DNA of 9,893 bases. Origin: JBFJVZ01 sp041623895 (GTDB lineage Bacteria > Planctomycetota > Planctomycetia > Pirellulales > Pirellulaceae). Within the stretch, counting starts at the first letter, position 1, and every line of letters begins with the position of its first letter. The notes beneath the pieces were generated by a model. That model was not told the DNA's origin and searched no databases. It saw only the letters and a program-made list of their open reading frames with translations. The position numbers and the translations under genes are program-made. Below are positions 1 to 7,587 of this stretch, piece by piece. The stretch spans positions 1 through 9,893 of the forward strand of contig JBFJVZ010000308.1 in the NCBI GenBank assembly GCA_041623895.1, given 5' to 3'.

Positions 1-1620
1 AATCGCATCGCCCGCTGGTCCCTGCTCCGCAATCTCGTCTCTTTGCTCTTGATCTTTCTGGGCCAGCCAGTTGTGCCAGGCCCTGGCATCAAAGGACGCG
101 GCAGCCACTTGCGCGTCGTTGCTGACAGGAATCGCGACAAACTGATTCAGCGAAGTGCCGTCTTCTTTGAATTGTCGAATCTGACCGTCATTACCACTGA
201 CGAATAAAGTGTTGTCTTTGGAGAATCGAATCGCGTAGATCGATGCGTCTTCGATTTTGATTTGCCCAAGCTCTTTGATGGCCGCGTTACGATATTCGGC
301 GACCTTCTTCTTCTCCTCGGGCTTACGGTCTTGGACCCGTTTGGCAATGATCTTTTTTAACTCGTCGGTCAGCTTGCCATCAAAATCGGCTTCCCAGATT
401 CGAATTTCGCTTTTGCCGTCCAGGGTACCAGCGGCCGCCATCCGTTTTCCATCCGGACTAATGGCCACACTAAGAATCCGTCCTTCCAGTTTTGGCAACG
501 CTCGGATCAAGTTCGCATCGTCGCCGATCTTCCGCGCGGTTTCGCGGAAGCAACGATAGATTTTTGGGATTCCGTCCGCACCGCCGACCAGGATTTCGTC
601 GCGTCCCGGAAAGCGGTCGACGCTGCTCAATCCGCCAGATAGCGCGCCCGGGGTAATCGAAGTGATGTTGTCAATGAATCGCTCCGTTTCAACTTCGGTC
701 AATTTGCACGACATGTCTCGCGCCACCGAAACCAGGTGCGTGCCGTTCTCGGTAAACACCGTGTCGCGAACCCAGTCTTCGTGAGCACCCTGATACAGGA
801 CTTGCTCTCCGCTTTCAGAATTGATCGCGCGAATCACATTGTCAGCAGCACCGAAGGCCAGCTTGGAACCATCCGGTGACCAACTAGCACCACTGAGCGC
901 GTCATAGGTCACGGGCAAGGACAGGATTAGCTTTTGAGATGCGACTTCCCAAATCTGTACTTCGCCACTGACCGAGGGAGTACCGCCGACGGCCGCCAAT
1001 CGTTTTCCGTCGGGCGAGAAACGCACCGAGTTGAGGCGCGGGCTCATGCCCACCAGTCGTCCCACCAGTTCACCGCTTTTTGAGTTCAACAAGACGAGTT
1101 CATAAAAACCAGCCACCGCAATCAGATCGTCGGTTGGCGAAACATCGATCGACGGCAGGGGTGGAGCGCCCGTATAGACTGGCGGGGCGTCTTTGGTGTA
1201 CCTGGCAGCGGCGTCGACCGGCGCGTCATTAACGGCACCTTGCTCAACCCAGCGGCGAATCGTTGCGACTTCGGCATCGCCGAGAGGTTTCACCGGCGGT
1301 TTCGGCATTTCTGGACGACCGTCAGCAGACGTGATTTGATCGATTAAGTAACTTTCGTCCGGCTTGCCGGGCACAATTGCCGCTTCGCCGGTTTCGCCAC
1401 CGGCAACCAATGATGCAAAGTCCGTCATCTTGTACGAACCAAGTTGTTTCGCGCCCTGATGACAGCCAAAACAATTGCGCCGCAAAATCGGCTCGACGTC
1501 TTTTTGGTAACTGACTTTCGCCGACTGGTCGGGTGGGGGCGTCGAGTCGTCAGCGATGGCCGGAGAAAGAAGTATCAGGAGTGAACAACTACTCAGAATC
1601 TTGGCAAGATTTGCAAGCAC
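1..1620 (-). CDS. Exported planctomycete-type cytochrome c / WD40 fusion protein, C-terminus outside the window
   Basis: The frame is open from a GTG at 1620 to base 1 (540 codons) with no stop, so the protein is partial. Residues 1-23 form a signal peptide (one Lys, then a Leu/Ile-rich core ending SPAIA), which predicts export. Residues 38-110 match the planctomycete cytochrome c domain: the heme-binding CFGCH motif is at 50-54 and a candidate axial Met105 sits in GRPEMPKPP. From about residue 150 WD40 blades follow, with repeated FSPDGK(R)LA and QIWE/RIWE signatures. A Lys/Glu-rich stretch at about 427-453 interrupts the propeller and may be helical. Fusions of this kind are common in planctomycetes; an envelope redox or binding role is inference. 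The frame also extends upstream (TTG at 1662, ATG at 1767), but only the GTG or TTG puts the signal peptide near the N-terminus. No strong Shine-Dalgarno sequence is visible. Domain call is firm; start is uncertain. Confidence 0.9.
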   Translation of the reverse strand, partial: MLANLAKILSSCSLLILLSPAIADDSTPPPDQSAKVSYQKDVEPILRRNCFGCHQGAKQLGSYKMTDFASLVAGGETGEAAIVPGKPDESYLIDQITSADGRPEMPKPPVKPLGDAEVATIRRWVEQGAVNDAPVDAAARYTKDAPPVYTGAPPLPSIDVSPTDDLIAVAGFYELVLLNSKSGELVGRLVGMSPRLNSVRFSPDGKRLAAVGGTPSVSGEVQIWEVASQKLILSLPVTYDALSGASWSPDGSKLAFGAADNVIRAINSESGEQVLYQGAHEDWVRDTVFTENGTHLVSVARDMSCKLTEVETERFIDNITSITPGALSGGLSSVDRFPGRDEILVGGADGIPKIYRCFRETARKIGDDANLIRALPKLEGRILSVAISPDGKRMAAAGTLDGKSEIRIWEADFDGKLTDELKKIIAKRVQDRKPEEKKKVAEYRNAAIKELGQIKIEDASIYAIRFSKDNTLFVSGNDGQIRQFKEDGTSLNQFVAIPVSNDAQVAAASFDARAWHNWLAQKDQEQRDEIAEQGPAGDAI

Positions 1621-1763
1621 GGTATGCGCTCTGGGAAATGAGTTTTGGAGTTCAATGGTCAACCGCGCTTTAGCCGTTTGACCTGGAGGATTGTTATTCG
1701 GACCGCAGCAGATGTGGTGGCAACTCTCAACGTGAGTTTCGTGTGTGGGCAGGCACCAATCCG

Positions 1764-1785
1764 TCATCGGCGATCGGCCCGATGA
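1764..1785. repeat. 7-bp hairpin upstream of the cytochrome/WD40 gene
   Basis: TCATCGG at 1764-1770 is the exact reverse complement of CCGATGA at 1779-1785, with an 8-base loop. It lies about 145 bases upstream of the chosen GTG start and has no following T-run in either direction, so it is not a typical intrinsic terminator. It could be an operator, an mRNA leader structure or part of a dispersed intergenic repeat; the sequence alone does not decide. Confidence 0.35.
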
Positions 1786-1906
1786 GGGTAGCCCAGCAAG
1801 GGCAGGTGGGGGAGCTGAAAGCTGCGTTTTTGAGGCTTCTGCCGCCCTAAACAGTTTAATGTCGCAGCCAACTTCCGTCAATTCAAAGCCCCTCAGGTAG
1901 CTTCCA

Positions 1907-2218
1907 TCATCGGTTTTCAAGCCGTTTTTTGATGTCTTCGAGGGCGAGTAGGGGGGCAAGCAGGCGGAGCCAGATGATTCGTTTGCTGATAGGTTGAAGC
2001 TCGCCAGGGTCAGCGATGGTGGATGGGGCAACTGACTGCGCCGCGACCCACCATTCGCTTTGAAGGCCGCGATCGGTGGGTCGGCGCGGCGGATCGATTC
2101 GGTTGGAATAATTTACGACCTCGTAATGTATTTCCTTCGATGAAACCTTCTCCCGTTTCACCGCACCCTTGACCGACCTTACTTTCTCGCGAAGGAATAG
2201 TGATTCACAATCGCGCAA
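1907..2218 (-). CDS. Doubtful 103-codon ORF, hypothetical protein or repeat remnant
   Basis: This frame opens with TTG at 2218 and stops with TGA at 1907-1909. The translation is basic at its N-terminus (about 20 residues with many Lys/Arg), has a central PPRRPTDRG...SEWW section and a short hydrophobic patch (IIWLRLLAPLLA) near the end. I recognise no domain. No Shine-Dalgarno sequence precedes the TTG, and a GC-rich inverted repeat (2044-2083) lies inside the frame, which is unusual for a conserved gene. It could be a small real gene, or an accidental ORF over a multicopy intergenic element of the kind planctomycete genomes carry. I favour the second. Confidence 0.2.
   Translation of the reverse strand: MRDCESLFLREKVRSVKGAVKREKVSSKEIHYEVVNYSNRIDPPRRPTDRGLQSEWWVAAQSVAPSTIADPGELQPISKRIIWLRLLAPLLALEDIKKRLENR
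2044..2083. repeat. GC-rich inverted repeat in the intergenic region
   Basis: CGACCCACC at 2044-2052 is the exact reverse complement of GGTGGGTCG at 2075-2083, separated by 22 bases. The flanks (left GCGCCG, right GCGCGGC) can pair further if a small bulge is allowed. There is no T-run, so a terminator role is unlikely. It falls within the doubtful ORF at 1907-2218. Confidence 0.4.
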
Positions 2219-2388
2219 GCTTATTTCGCTGCGGTTGATTCAATCAAGCGAAGTTTGGTTAACGTCTGCTCAAGCTTCAGCTGTGGACCAAAAGTGTCAT
2301 ATGGCTTGCGTTCGATGACGACGTTGACGTTTGCTGTGTGTCGCCGTTAGTATCCGCGGCTGGTGTTTTCCGTCGATGCCTCGCGTCC

Positions 2389-2393
2389 AGGTG
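2389..2393 (+). promoter_or_regulatory. Ribosome binding site that decides the prepilin peptidase start
   Basis: AGGTG lies 4 bases before the ATG at 2398. The frame is also open from a GTG at 2338, but that would add 20 Arg/Cys-containing residues ahead of the first membrane helix and has no Shine-Dalgarno sequence. The motif therefore favours ATG 2398. Confidence 0.45.
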
Positions 2394-2397
2394 CCGA

Positions 2398-3654
2398 ATG
2401 ATCGATTTTTGGATCGGACTCCCGATTGTCGTTCGCCTGATCGTATTATCGGTGGCGGGGATTCTTTGCGGCGGCTTGGCGAACCATATGATTTATAGTT
2501 GGGCATATTTTCCGCGCCCGATCAGTCCCTGGGCCAAGCCTACAGACGACGCCCCACCGCGAAAATCATCGGACTGTATTCCGATTCTGGGTTGGTTGGG
2601 GCTGCGGCGTGAGGCATCGATACATGGCAGCTGCTTTTGGCTGCGGCCGATTCTGATTGAGATTGGCTTGGCCGTCTCGCTACCCGCACTTTACTGGTAT
2701 CAAACGCAAGTCGGCGGATTGCTGCCGGTCGTCTTCAGAGTGCCCGCCACGTTGACGGCGTTTGAGCCTTGGGGCACGCAAATATTTTTGGGTCATGCCA
2801 TCTTGTTGGTGTTGATGACCGCGGCCACGTTTATCGACTTTGACGAACAAACCATTCCCGATCTGATCACAATCCCGGGAACGATTCTGGCATTGTTGCT
2901 TGCTTCGTGTTCGATTTTCTGGTTCATGCCGGCAGCGCTTCCGGCGGGCTTGCTGCCGGCGACGTTTTCTCTTCCCTGGTGGCCGCCCGCTGCGAAATGG
3001 TCGACGTCAACAGGATTGTGGACGGGTCTGGCGATTTGGAGCGGTTGGTGTTTTGCTTTGGCCGACCGTCGATTGATTCTACGAAAAGGAATGTCCAAAG
3101 CGGTTCAGTTTTTCTTTGCGGGTCTGGTGCGTTATCCGTCGTGGAAGCTGCTGTTGGCGATTTGGATTGCCGGGATGTTTGGGATCTGTTTTGTCTTCAA
3201 TCTCGGTGGCCCTCGCTGGCACGGATTGTTTTCGTCATTGGTGGGCCTGGCAGTCGGAGGCAGCATCGTTTGGGTGATTCGATTGGCAGCTTCATGGGCA
3301 ATGCGAATGGAAGCGATGGGCTTCGGCGACGTGACGTTGATGGCGATGATCGGCGCCTTCGTCGGCTGGCAAGCTGCGACCCTTGCGTTTTTCTTATCGC
3401 CCGTTGCGGCGTTTGTGATCGTGATCATTCAATATCTGATCACTCGCGAATCGCGGGTTCCCTTTGGACCCTATCTGTGCGCGGGCACGATGCTGACCAT
3501 CCTTTTTTGGGACCGAGTCTACAGCGGATGGCTTGCGGAAAATTTGCCCGTCTTTGCCAAATTTGGCGGGATCTGGATGCTGGTTGTGTTGGTCGTTTTA
3601 ATGATCGCGATGCTGTGGACTTGGCGCGTGATTAAGGAAGCAATCTTTCGCTGA
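2398..3654 (+). CDS. Type IV prepilin peptidase (A24 aspartic protease, PilD/GspO-like)
   Basis: This 418-residue inner-membrane protein is rich in hydrophobic helices. The A24 family cleaves the leader peptides of type IV pilins and type II secretion pseudopilins at the cytoplasmic face. Both catalytic aspartate motifs are visible: IDFDEQTIPD at 146-155 and GFGD at 308-311 (Asp311). The N-terminal loop keeps the family's PILGWLGLRREA-type segment at 62-73, which corresponds to the region before the methyltransferase part of PilD, but the paired CxxC zinc motifs are absent; only Cys60 and Cys79 remain. It is longer than typical PilD (about 290 residues), with inserts around 172-205 and 224-250. 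No pilin or secretion genes are adjacent, so it probably serves substrates encoded elsewhere. It converges on the WD40 gene with a 60-base gap. Family call is firm; N-methyltransferase activity is doubtful. Confidence 0.92.
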   Translation: MIDFWIGLPIVVRLIVLSVAGILCGGLANHMIYSWAYFPRPISPWAKPTDDAPPRKSSDCIPILGWLGLRREASIHGSCFWLRPILIEIGLAVSLPALYWYQTQVGGLLPVVFRVPATLTAFEPWGTQIFLGHAILLVLMTAATFIDFDEQTIPDLITIPGTILALLLASCSIFWFMPAALPAGLLPATFSLPWWPPAAKWSTSTGLWTGLAIWSGWCFALADRRLILRKGMSKAVQFFFAGLVRYPSWKLLLAIWIAGMFGICFVFNLGGPRWHGLFSSLVGLAVGGSIVWVIRLAASWAMRMEAMGFGDVTLMAMIGAFVGWQAATLAFFLSPVAAFVIVIIQYLITRESRVPFGPYLCAGTMLTILFWDRVYSGWLAENLPVFAKFGGIWMLVVLVVLMIAMLWTWRVIKEAIFR

Positions 3655-3714
3655 TGCTGATTGTCAGGGCGTCAATTGACCGACACCCAGCGAGACCCCG
3701 AAGGAAGCTGCCAG

Positions 3715-5889
3715 CTAGTCGAATGTCATCGCGTAGTTCTGTTGCAAGGCGTCCTCCAGAGCGACACCACGCTTGGTATCGCGGAACATCTGGCCAAAGG
3801 CAATTGGATCTGTCGCGATCAAGAATTGAACCAGCAGCCCGCACGTCGGCCAACGATCTTGTTCCAGCTTCGTTGCTCGCAGCAGCCCCAGCAGCGAGCC
3901 ATGTCGCTTCAATTGCTCGATCACACGATTGCGTTGGGCGTTTTGCATTTTTTGGTTCGGCACAATGGCAAATTGCACGGCGTTGGCGATGCCCATATTC
4001 AGCCAGGGGATGCCTTTCGCATCGGAATAGAGCCGTTTGGCGAAACCGAGGCTGTAACCCCAGGACAGCCCTCGCGCGATGTCGGGACTGACTTTGTTGA
4101 CAATCGCGGTCTGCAAGAATCGCTTGGCACCCTCGCGAACGCCGCCGCGACCTCCATGATTGGGATTGTTCATCACCTTTTCTTCAAAGGCGGCGAACCT
4201 GGTAGCGGAGCTGAACACGGCCAGGATTGCTTTGCCCCGCCAGACCGAATCGCCTTTGGGAATCCCGAACATCTGATTGAGTTGTTCGTTCATGATGTCA
4301 ACGTATCGCCGCAGCGGCGCGATCACCGGCTCGGGCAGATCGGTAAAGATCAGTGTCGAGTCAGTTTCATCGATGCGAAACGTGCCGACATCTTGCAAAG
4401 TCTTGGCCGCGTCACTGAGAAACTTTTTGTGTTCATTGGTGGCATCTGTTTGCTCTTCCTCCTCCGGCCACTCTCGCAATTGGTCGTTACTGGCTGCCAG
4501 CCGGCCGGATGCCGCCTGATTGGCCTTTCTGGTGTCCACCAGAAATAACTGCTTTCCCGGCGGATAATACCGCAAACGATAGCTGCCACGGCCGATTCGC
4601 ATCGCGTAGATGTCGCCTGATTTGACCGTGACGCTCCGTCCCGATTGCAGTTTGTATTTCAAGAAACGGAGCCCATGACCGCGACGGTCAAACTGCAATG
4701 ATTCCAAGTTGGCATCCAGGATCAACAAGCCCGACTTGAGTTTCAAAACCAATGGCTGACCAATCAATTTGGAGAGGTCCAGGGGAGAAAGTAATCCATC
4801 CAGCTGAACGTCACGCGGCGGCTGGTTATCAAGTTCGTCAAAAACAACTTCCGTCTCAGGCATCGGTTTGTCGTCATTTGCTTTTGCGATTGCCGCAGCC
4901 GGCTTCAAGACCGCCTTGTTGAAGCTGAATAAATGAATTGATTTCTGGACCGCCGAGACGATCAGACCTCGGGAGGTCAGCGGAACAACGTGACTGACGC
5001 CACCGGGCAATTCGATCAGCTGCAGCGGCTTGGGCTGGCCGATCTTCAAGATTTGAAACCCATCCTTCGCACCAGCAATCAGCAAGTCATCGTCCAGAAA
5101 GCGAGCGTGCATCAATCTTTCGACATCAAGCTTCCAGGCTTGAACCTGATGACCGTCGGCCAGATCCCAAATCTTCAGCGAGCCTTCGCGGTCAACTGAG
5201 GCAAGCAGCTGGCCGCTGGGCGATACATTGACTCGCTGCATCACGCCATCATGCGAACCAAATTCCGCCAGCACTTCACCCGTTGCGGCGCTGCATTTTA
5301 AGATTGTCGCCTGCCCCGGCATCCCCTTCCTTGGCATTGCCCCGACATAGACGTGTTTACCATCCGGTGAAAACGCGACCCCGTTGCTGGCCGTCAACTT
5401 TTGCTTGATGCCGGCGATCAGCTTTCCGTTGGTGGCGTCGTAAAGCATCGCGCGACCGATCATGCTGGCAACGCCAATCGTGTTTCCATCGGCGGAAAAG
5501 GCAACGCGTGTCGCCGGTGACACACATTTGCTCTGCCACACCTGTTCACCCTTTTGGATATCAAACAGTGTTAAGGCATTCGGATAAGAAGCGGAAGCAA
5601 CAAGCGGCTTGCCGGGAGCAAAGGCAAGATCCACGACCATCGACTGGGATGGTTGCCACTGACGAATTTTTTTCGATGTCGCCAAGTCAAAAATGGTCAC
5701 CCTATTGTCGGCACCACCGACCGCCATGAATCGCTCGGTCGAATCGACTGCAAGTGCAAACGCAGCCTTGTCGCCGTGTTGGAACGTGCGAAATGAACGC
5801 AGCTGTAAGTCCTGTGCGTTGACTGGGGACAGCGAGGCAAGGAACACAGAAAAACAGCAAAGGACGCAATGGTTGGAAATCGTGCGCAT
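3715..5889 (-). CDS. Exported WD40 beta-propeller protein with a degenerate DUF1570/gluzincin-like C-terminal domain
   Basis: The protein has 724 residues. Residues 1-25 form a signal peptide (hydrophobic core, SPVNA/Q cleavage site), so it is exported. About 34-325 is a WD40 propeller with blades such as VAFSPDGKHVYVG and SLKIWDLADG. A linker and a small beta-rich section (about 355-452) follow, then an acidic stretch (WPEEEEQ, about 474-480). Residues about 500-724 resemble the metallopeptidase-like domain of planctomycete DUF1570 proteins. The position expected for HExxH reads RGLSW (606-610), and the downstream WLxEG reads WLNMG (629-633), so zinc ligands and catalytic Glu are missing and it is probably not an active protease. 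Last gene of the cluster: its AAGAG ribosome binding site (plus-strand 5897-5901) overlaps the slyX stop, suggesting translational coupling. Propeller and export are firm; the C-terminal assignment is by fold pattern only. Confidence 0.85.
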   Translation of the reverse strand: MRTISNHCVLCCFSVFLASLSPVNAQDLQLRSFRTFQHGDKAAFALAVDSTERFMAVGGADNRVTIFDLATSKKIRQWQPSQSMVVDLAFAPGKPLVASASYPNALTLFDIQKGEQVWQSKCVSPATRVAFSADGNTIGVASMIGRAMLYDATNGKLIAGIKQKLTASNGVAFSPDGKHVYVGAMPRKGMPGQATILKCSAATGEVLAEFGSHDGVMQRVNVSPSGQLLASVDREGSLKIWDLADGHQVQAWKLDVERLMHARFLDDDLLIAGAKDGFQILKIGQPKPLQLIELPGGVSHVVPLTSRGLIVSAVQKSIHLFSFNKAVLKPAAAIAKANDDKPMPETEVVFDELDNQPPRDVQLDGLLSPLDLSKLIGQPLVLKLKSGLLILDANLESLQFDRRGHGLRFLKYKLQSGRSVTVKSGDIYAMRIGRGSYRLRYYPPGKQLFLVDTRKANQAASGRLAASNDQLREWPEEEEQTDATNEHKKFLSDAAKTLQDVGTFRIDETDSTLIFTDLPEPVIAPLRRYVDIMNEQLNQMFGIPKGDSVWRGKAILAVFSSATRFAAFEEKVMNNPNHGGRGGVREGAKRFLQTAIVNKVSPDIARGLSWGYSLGFAKRLYSDAKGIPWLNMGIANAVQFAIVPNQKMQNAQRNRVIEQLKRHGSLLGLLRATKLEQDRWPTCGLLVQFLIATDPIAFGQMFRDTKRGVALEDALQQNYAMTFD

Positions 5890-5899
5890 TGCAACGCTC

Positions 5900-6124
5900 T
5901 TAATAATGCGGAGGTTTTTCGTCCAACGGATCGGTTGTCGTTTCAGCTGCTTGTTTCAATTCGCCGATGACGGATTCCAGGCTGATGATTCGTCGCTGCA
6001 TGCGCTCGATCATGCTCGCCTGGTGCGTGACGACTTCGTTCAACTGGTCGGAGATCCGTTGCACGTGAGCAAATTGAAACTCCAACTCTGCTACGCGGTT
6101 TACCAATGCTTCGGCATCATTCAT
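5900..6124 (-). CDS. slyX: SlyX family protein
   Basis: This is a 74-residue protein. Nearly all of it forms a predicted coiled coil of heptad-like Leu/Ile/Val residues (VNRVAELEFQFAHVQ onward), followed by a short polar tail ending in PPHY, the characteristic SlyX C-terminus. SlyX is a small conserved cytoplasmic protein of unknown molecular function, first named from the slyX-slyD region of enterobacteria. The frame stays open further upstream to 6214, but that stretch overlaps the preceding gene; ATG 6124 gives the usual SlyX length and a 5-base gap to the PQQ gene stop. The ribosome binding site is weak, so translation may rely on coupling to the gene before it. It lies between two exported propeller genes, and nothing in the sequence explains that pairing. 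Confidence 0.88.
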   Translation of the reverse strand: MNDAEALVNRVAELEFQFAHVQRISDQLNEVVTHQASMIERMQRRIISLESVIGELKQAAETTTDPLDEKPPHY

Positions 6125-6129
6125 GAGCG

Positions 6130-7425
6130 CTAATTCTCGCTGATGCAATACAGGTATTCTTGCCGGTGGCTGCCTTCCATGTGCGCCACACGCGTGAAGA
6201 TTTGTCCGCCACAAATTGTCGGGGTCGCAAAGACACTGGTACCAAGCTTGTTCTCGGCGACCAGCTGAAATCGGTTCGTGCCAGCCTTGAAGATAAACGA
6301 TTCACCGCCTTCATTGGTTGCGAAAATCAGATCACCGACCATCACGGGCGAACTACTGAAGGTACCACCCAGGCGAGCTTTCCAAATTTCTTTTCCGTCG
6401 CTGCAGCGAAGGCACACTGCCACGCCGGCATCCAAGACCGCGAACAGGTGATCATCACGGCATAGCATCGAGGGCACGTAGGCGCGAATGTCGTCTTCCC
6501 AGACAACTTTACCGGATCCATCGGCCGAGACGGCGGAAATATGGTTCTTGGGATATCCGCCGCTGGTAAAGATGTGCGTTCCGTCGCTGACTGCCGATGT
6601 CACACACTCGGTCGTCGAGCCCTCGATCTCCCAATGCGTTTGTCCCGTAAGCGGATCGAGGCTGGTCACCAGATCGCAACCTGTAAGGATCAGTTGATCG
6701 CGTCCGGCTGCGTTGACGATTACCGGCGACGCATAGTTCGGCTTTTTTGGCCGGCTACGTTTCCAAGCCAACTGCCCCGTCGATCGCTCCAGCGCCATGA
6801 TCACCCCGCCGCCTTTGTTATCGGCCGAGACAATCAGCAGATGCTTGTACAGTGCCGGTGAGGAACCGTAGCCTTGGTGGACTATGTAATCGCTAATCTT
6901 TCGTTGCCAGAGAATGTCGCCCTTCAGATTCAGTGCCGTTGTCCAGACAGCTTCGTTGTTCAGAAAGTTGACATACAACTGCTCACCATCACAAGCGATG
7001 GTGGTCGAAGCCAGCGAGGCTTTTTCGTTTTGTTTTTTGTTTCCCTTGGTTTTCAGTCCACCGCTGTGAACGATTGATTCCCAGACCGAATCGCCGCTTC
7101 CGCGATGGAAACAAAGAACTGTTTGCAGATCACGATCCAAGTCCGCCGCAGTAATGTAAACACGCTGTCCGACAACGGTCGCGCTGCCGTGACCACGTCC
7201 AGGAAGCGGAACGCGCCAGCGGATATTTTCCGACTCGCTCCAACGCGTCGGTGGGGTTTGTTCGCTGGAGGCGATCCCATCGCCCGCCGGACCACGCCAC
7301 CACGGCCAATCAATTTGGGACTTCTTCAGCAGCTCTAGCGAATCCGCACTTTGCGCCGTCAGCGCTGGAGACAAAACAACTCCGATCAGGCAAAACACTG
7401 AGAAGCGTATCAACGATGACGACAT
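6130..7425 (-). CDS. Exported PQQ-like beta-propeller protein
   Basis: The protein has 431 residues, with a signal peptide at about 1-24 (hydrophobic core, then ALTAQSA). It begins with WPWWRGPAGDG (40-50), the entry motif of many planctomycete PQQ-like repeat proteins. The rest is a propeller of repeats closing on Trp, for example GQLAWKR (217-223), GQTHWEIEG (261-269), GKVVWEDD (305-312) and GKEIWKARL (344-352). It resembles the PQQ_2/BamB-like fold. No methanol-dehydrogenase active-site features are visible, so it is more likely a binding or scaffold protein than a quinoprotein enzyme. ATG 7425 has GAGA 4 bases upstream and places the signal peptide correctly. It is first in the three-gene cluster; the 162-base gap from the methyltransferase gene suggests its own promoter. 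Fold and export are confident; ligand unknown. Confidence 0.9.
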   Translation of the reverse strand: MSSSLIRFSVFCLIGVVLSPALTAQSADSLELLKKSQIDWPWWRGPAGDGIASSEQTPPTRWSESENIRWRVPLPGRGHGSATVVGQRVYITAADLDRDLQTVLCFHRGSGDSVWESIVHSGGLKTKGNKKQNEKASLASTTIACDGEQLYVNFLNNEAVWTTALNLKGDILWQRKISDYIVHQGYGSSPALYKHLLIVSADNKGGGVIMALERSTGQLAWKRSRPKKPNYASPVIVNAAGRDQLILTGCDLVTSLDPLTGQTHWEIEGSTTECVTSAVSDGTHIFTSGGYPKNHISAVSADGSGKVVWEDDIRAYVPSMLCRDDHLFAVLDAGVAVCLRCSDGKEIWKARLGGTFSSSPVMVGDLIFATNEGGESFIFKAGTNRFQLVAENKLGTSVFATPTICGGQIFTRVAHMEGSHRQEYLYCISEN

Positions 7426-7484
7426 TATTTCTCGCTTGGATCAATGCTGGGGATGCAGATCATTGCCGGGGAAAGCGACTCGAT

Positions 7485-7495
7485 ATTGTATACAA
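7485..7495 (-). promoter_or_regulatory. Possible -10 element or operator before the PQQ/slyX/WD40 cluster
   Basis: The 10-base palindrome TTGTATACAA (7486-7495) sits in the 162-base gap (7426-7587), about 60 bases upstream of the PQQ gene. On the minus strand it reads into TACAAT (7490-7485), close to a sigma-70 -10 box. At 17-base spacing the -35 position reads CACGCA, which is a poor match. It could be a promoter, a regulator site or chance. Nothing else distinctive was seen in the gap. Confidence 0.25.
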
Positions 7496-7587
7496 CGTTT
7501 GGTAATGTGCGTGGCACCCTCGTCGGATCGGTAATGCCGTGTCTTTCGGCTCGGCAGGAGTCCCACCCGTCGTACCCTCCCATCAAG

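Larger units (their letters stand above)
1621..2397. other. Long divergent intergenic region
   Basis: This region separates the divergent cytochrome/WD40 and prepilin peptidase genes and should carry both promoters, but no convincing -35/-10 pair is visible. It contains a 7-bp hairpin at 1764-1785, a doubtful minus-strand ORF at 1907-2218 and a 9-bp inverted repeat at 2044-2083. A 13-base symmetrical stretch (TTGATTCAATCAA, 2235-2247) is flanked by TTCGC at 2225-2229 and GCGAA at 2248-2252. AAGCTT occurs at 2217-2222 and again at 2272-2277. No tRNA, riboswitch or transposase remnant was recognised. Confidence 0.6.

Noticed and set aside
1621..1767. N-terminal extension of the cytochrome/WD40 protein to ATG 1767
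   Set aside because: The extension is Cys/His/Asn/Pro-rich, reads through a hairpin and would bury the signal peptide about 50 residues inside the protein.
2297..2506. 69-codon minus-strand ORF over the prepilin peptidase start
   Set aside because: It is antisense to the peptidase N-terminus, has a basic low-complexity translation and no family resemblance.
2907..3635. 242-codon ORF in another frame of the prepilin peptidase
   Set aside because: It lies wholly inside the peptidase gene, whose own frame carries both catalytic motifs and membrane helices; the alternative translation is Arg/Asp-rich without any domain.
3655..3714. Bidirectional terminator between the convergent prepilin peptidase and WD40 genes
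   Set aside because: Only a 10-base palindrome GTCAATTGAC (3671-3680) and a 4-bp AGCT repeat are present, with no GC-rich stem or T-run.
3661..4548. 295-codon plus-strand ORF opposite the WD40 gene
   Set aside because: It starts with TTG, is antisense to a gene with clear domains, and its translation has no recognisable motif or signal. Long antisense frames are expected in GC-rich coding DNA.
5693..6133. 146-codon plus-strand ORF opposite slyX
   Set aside because: It is antisense to slyX and the WD40 gene start, both of which have family signatures and consistent spacing.
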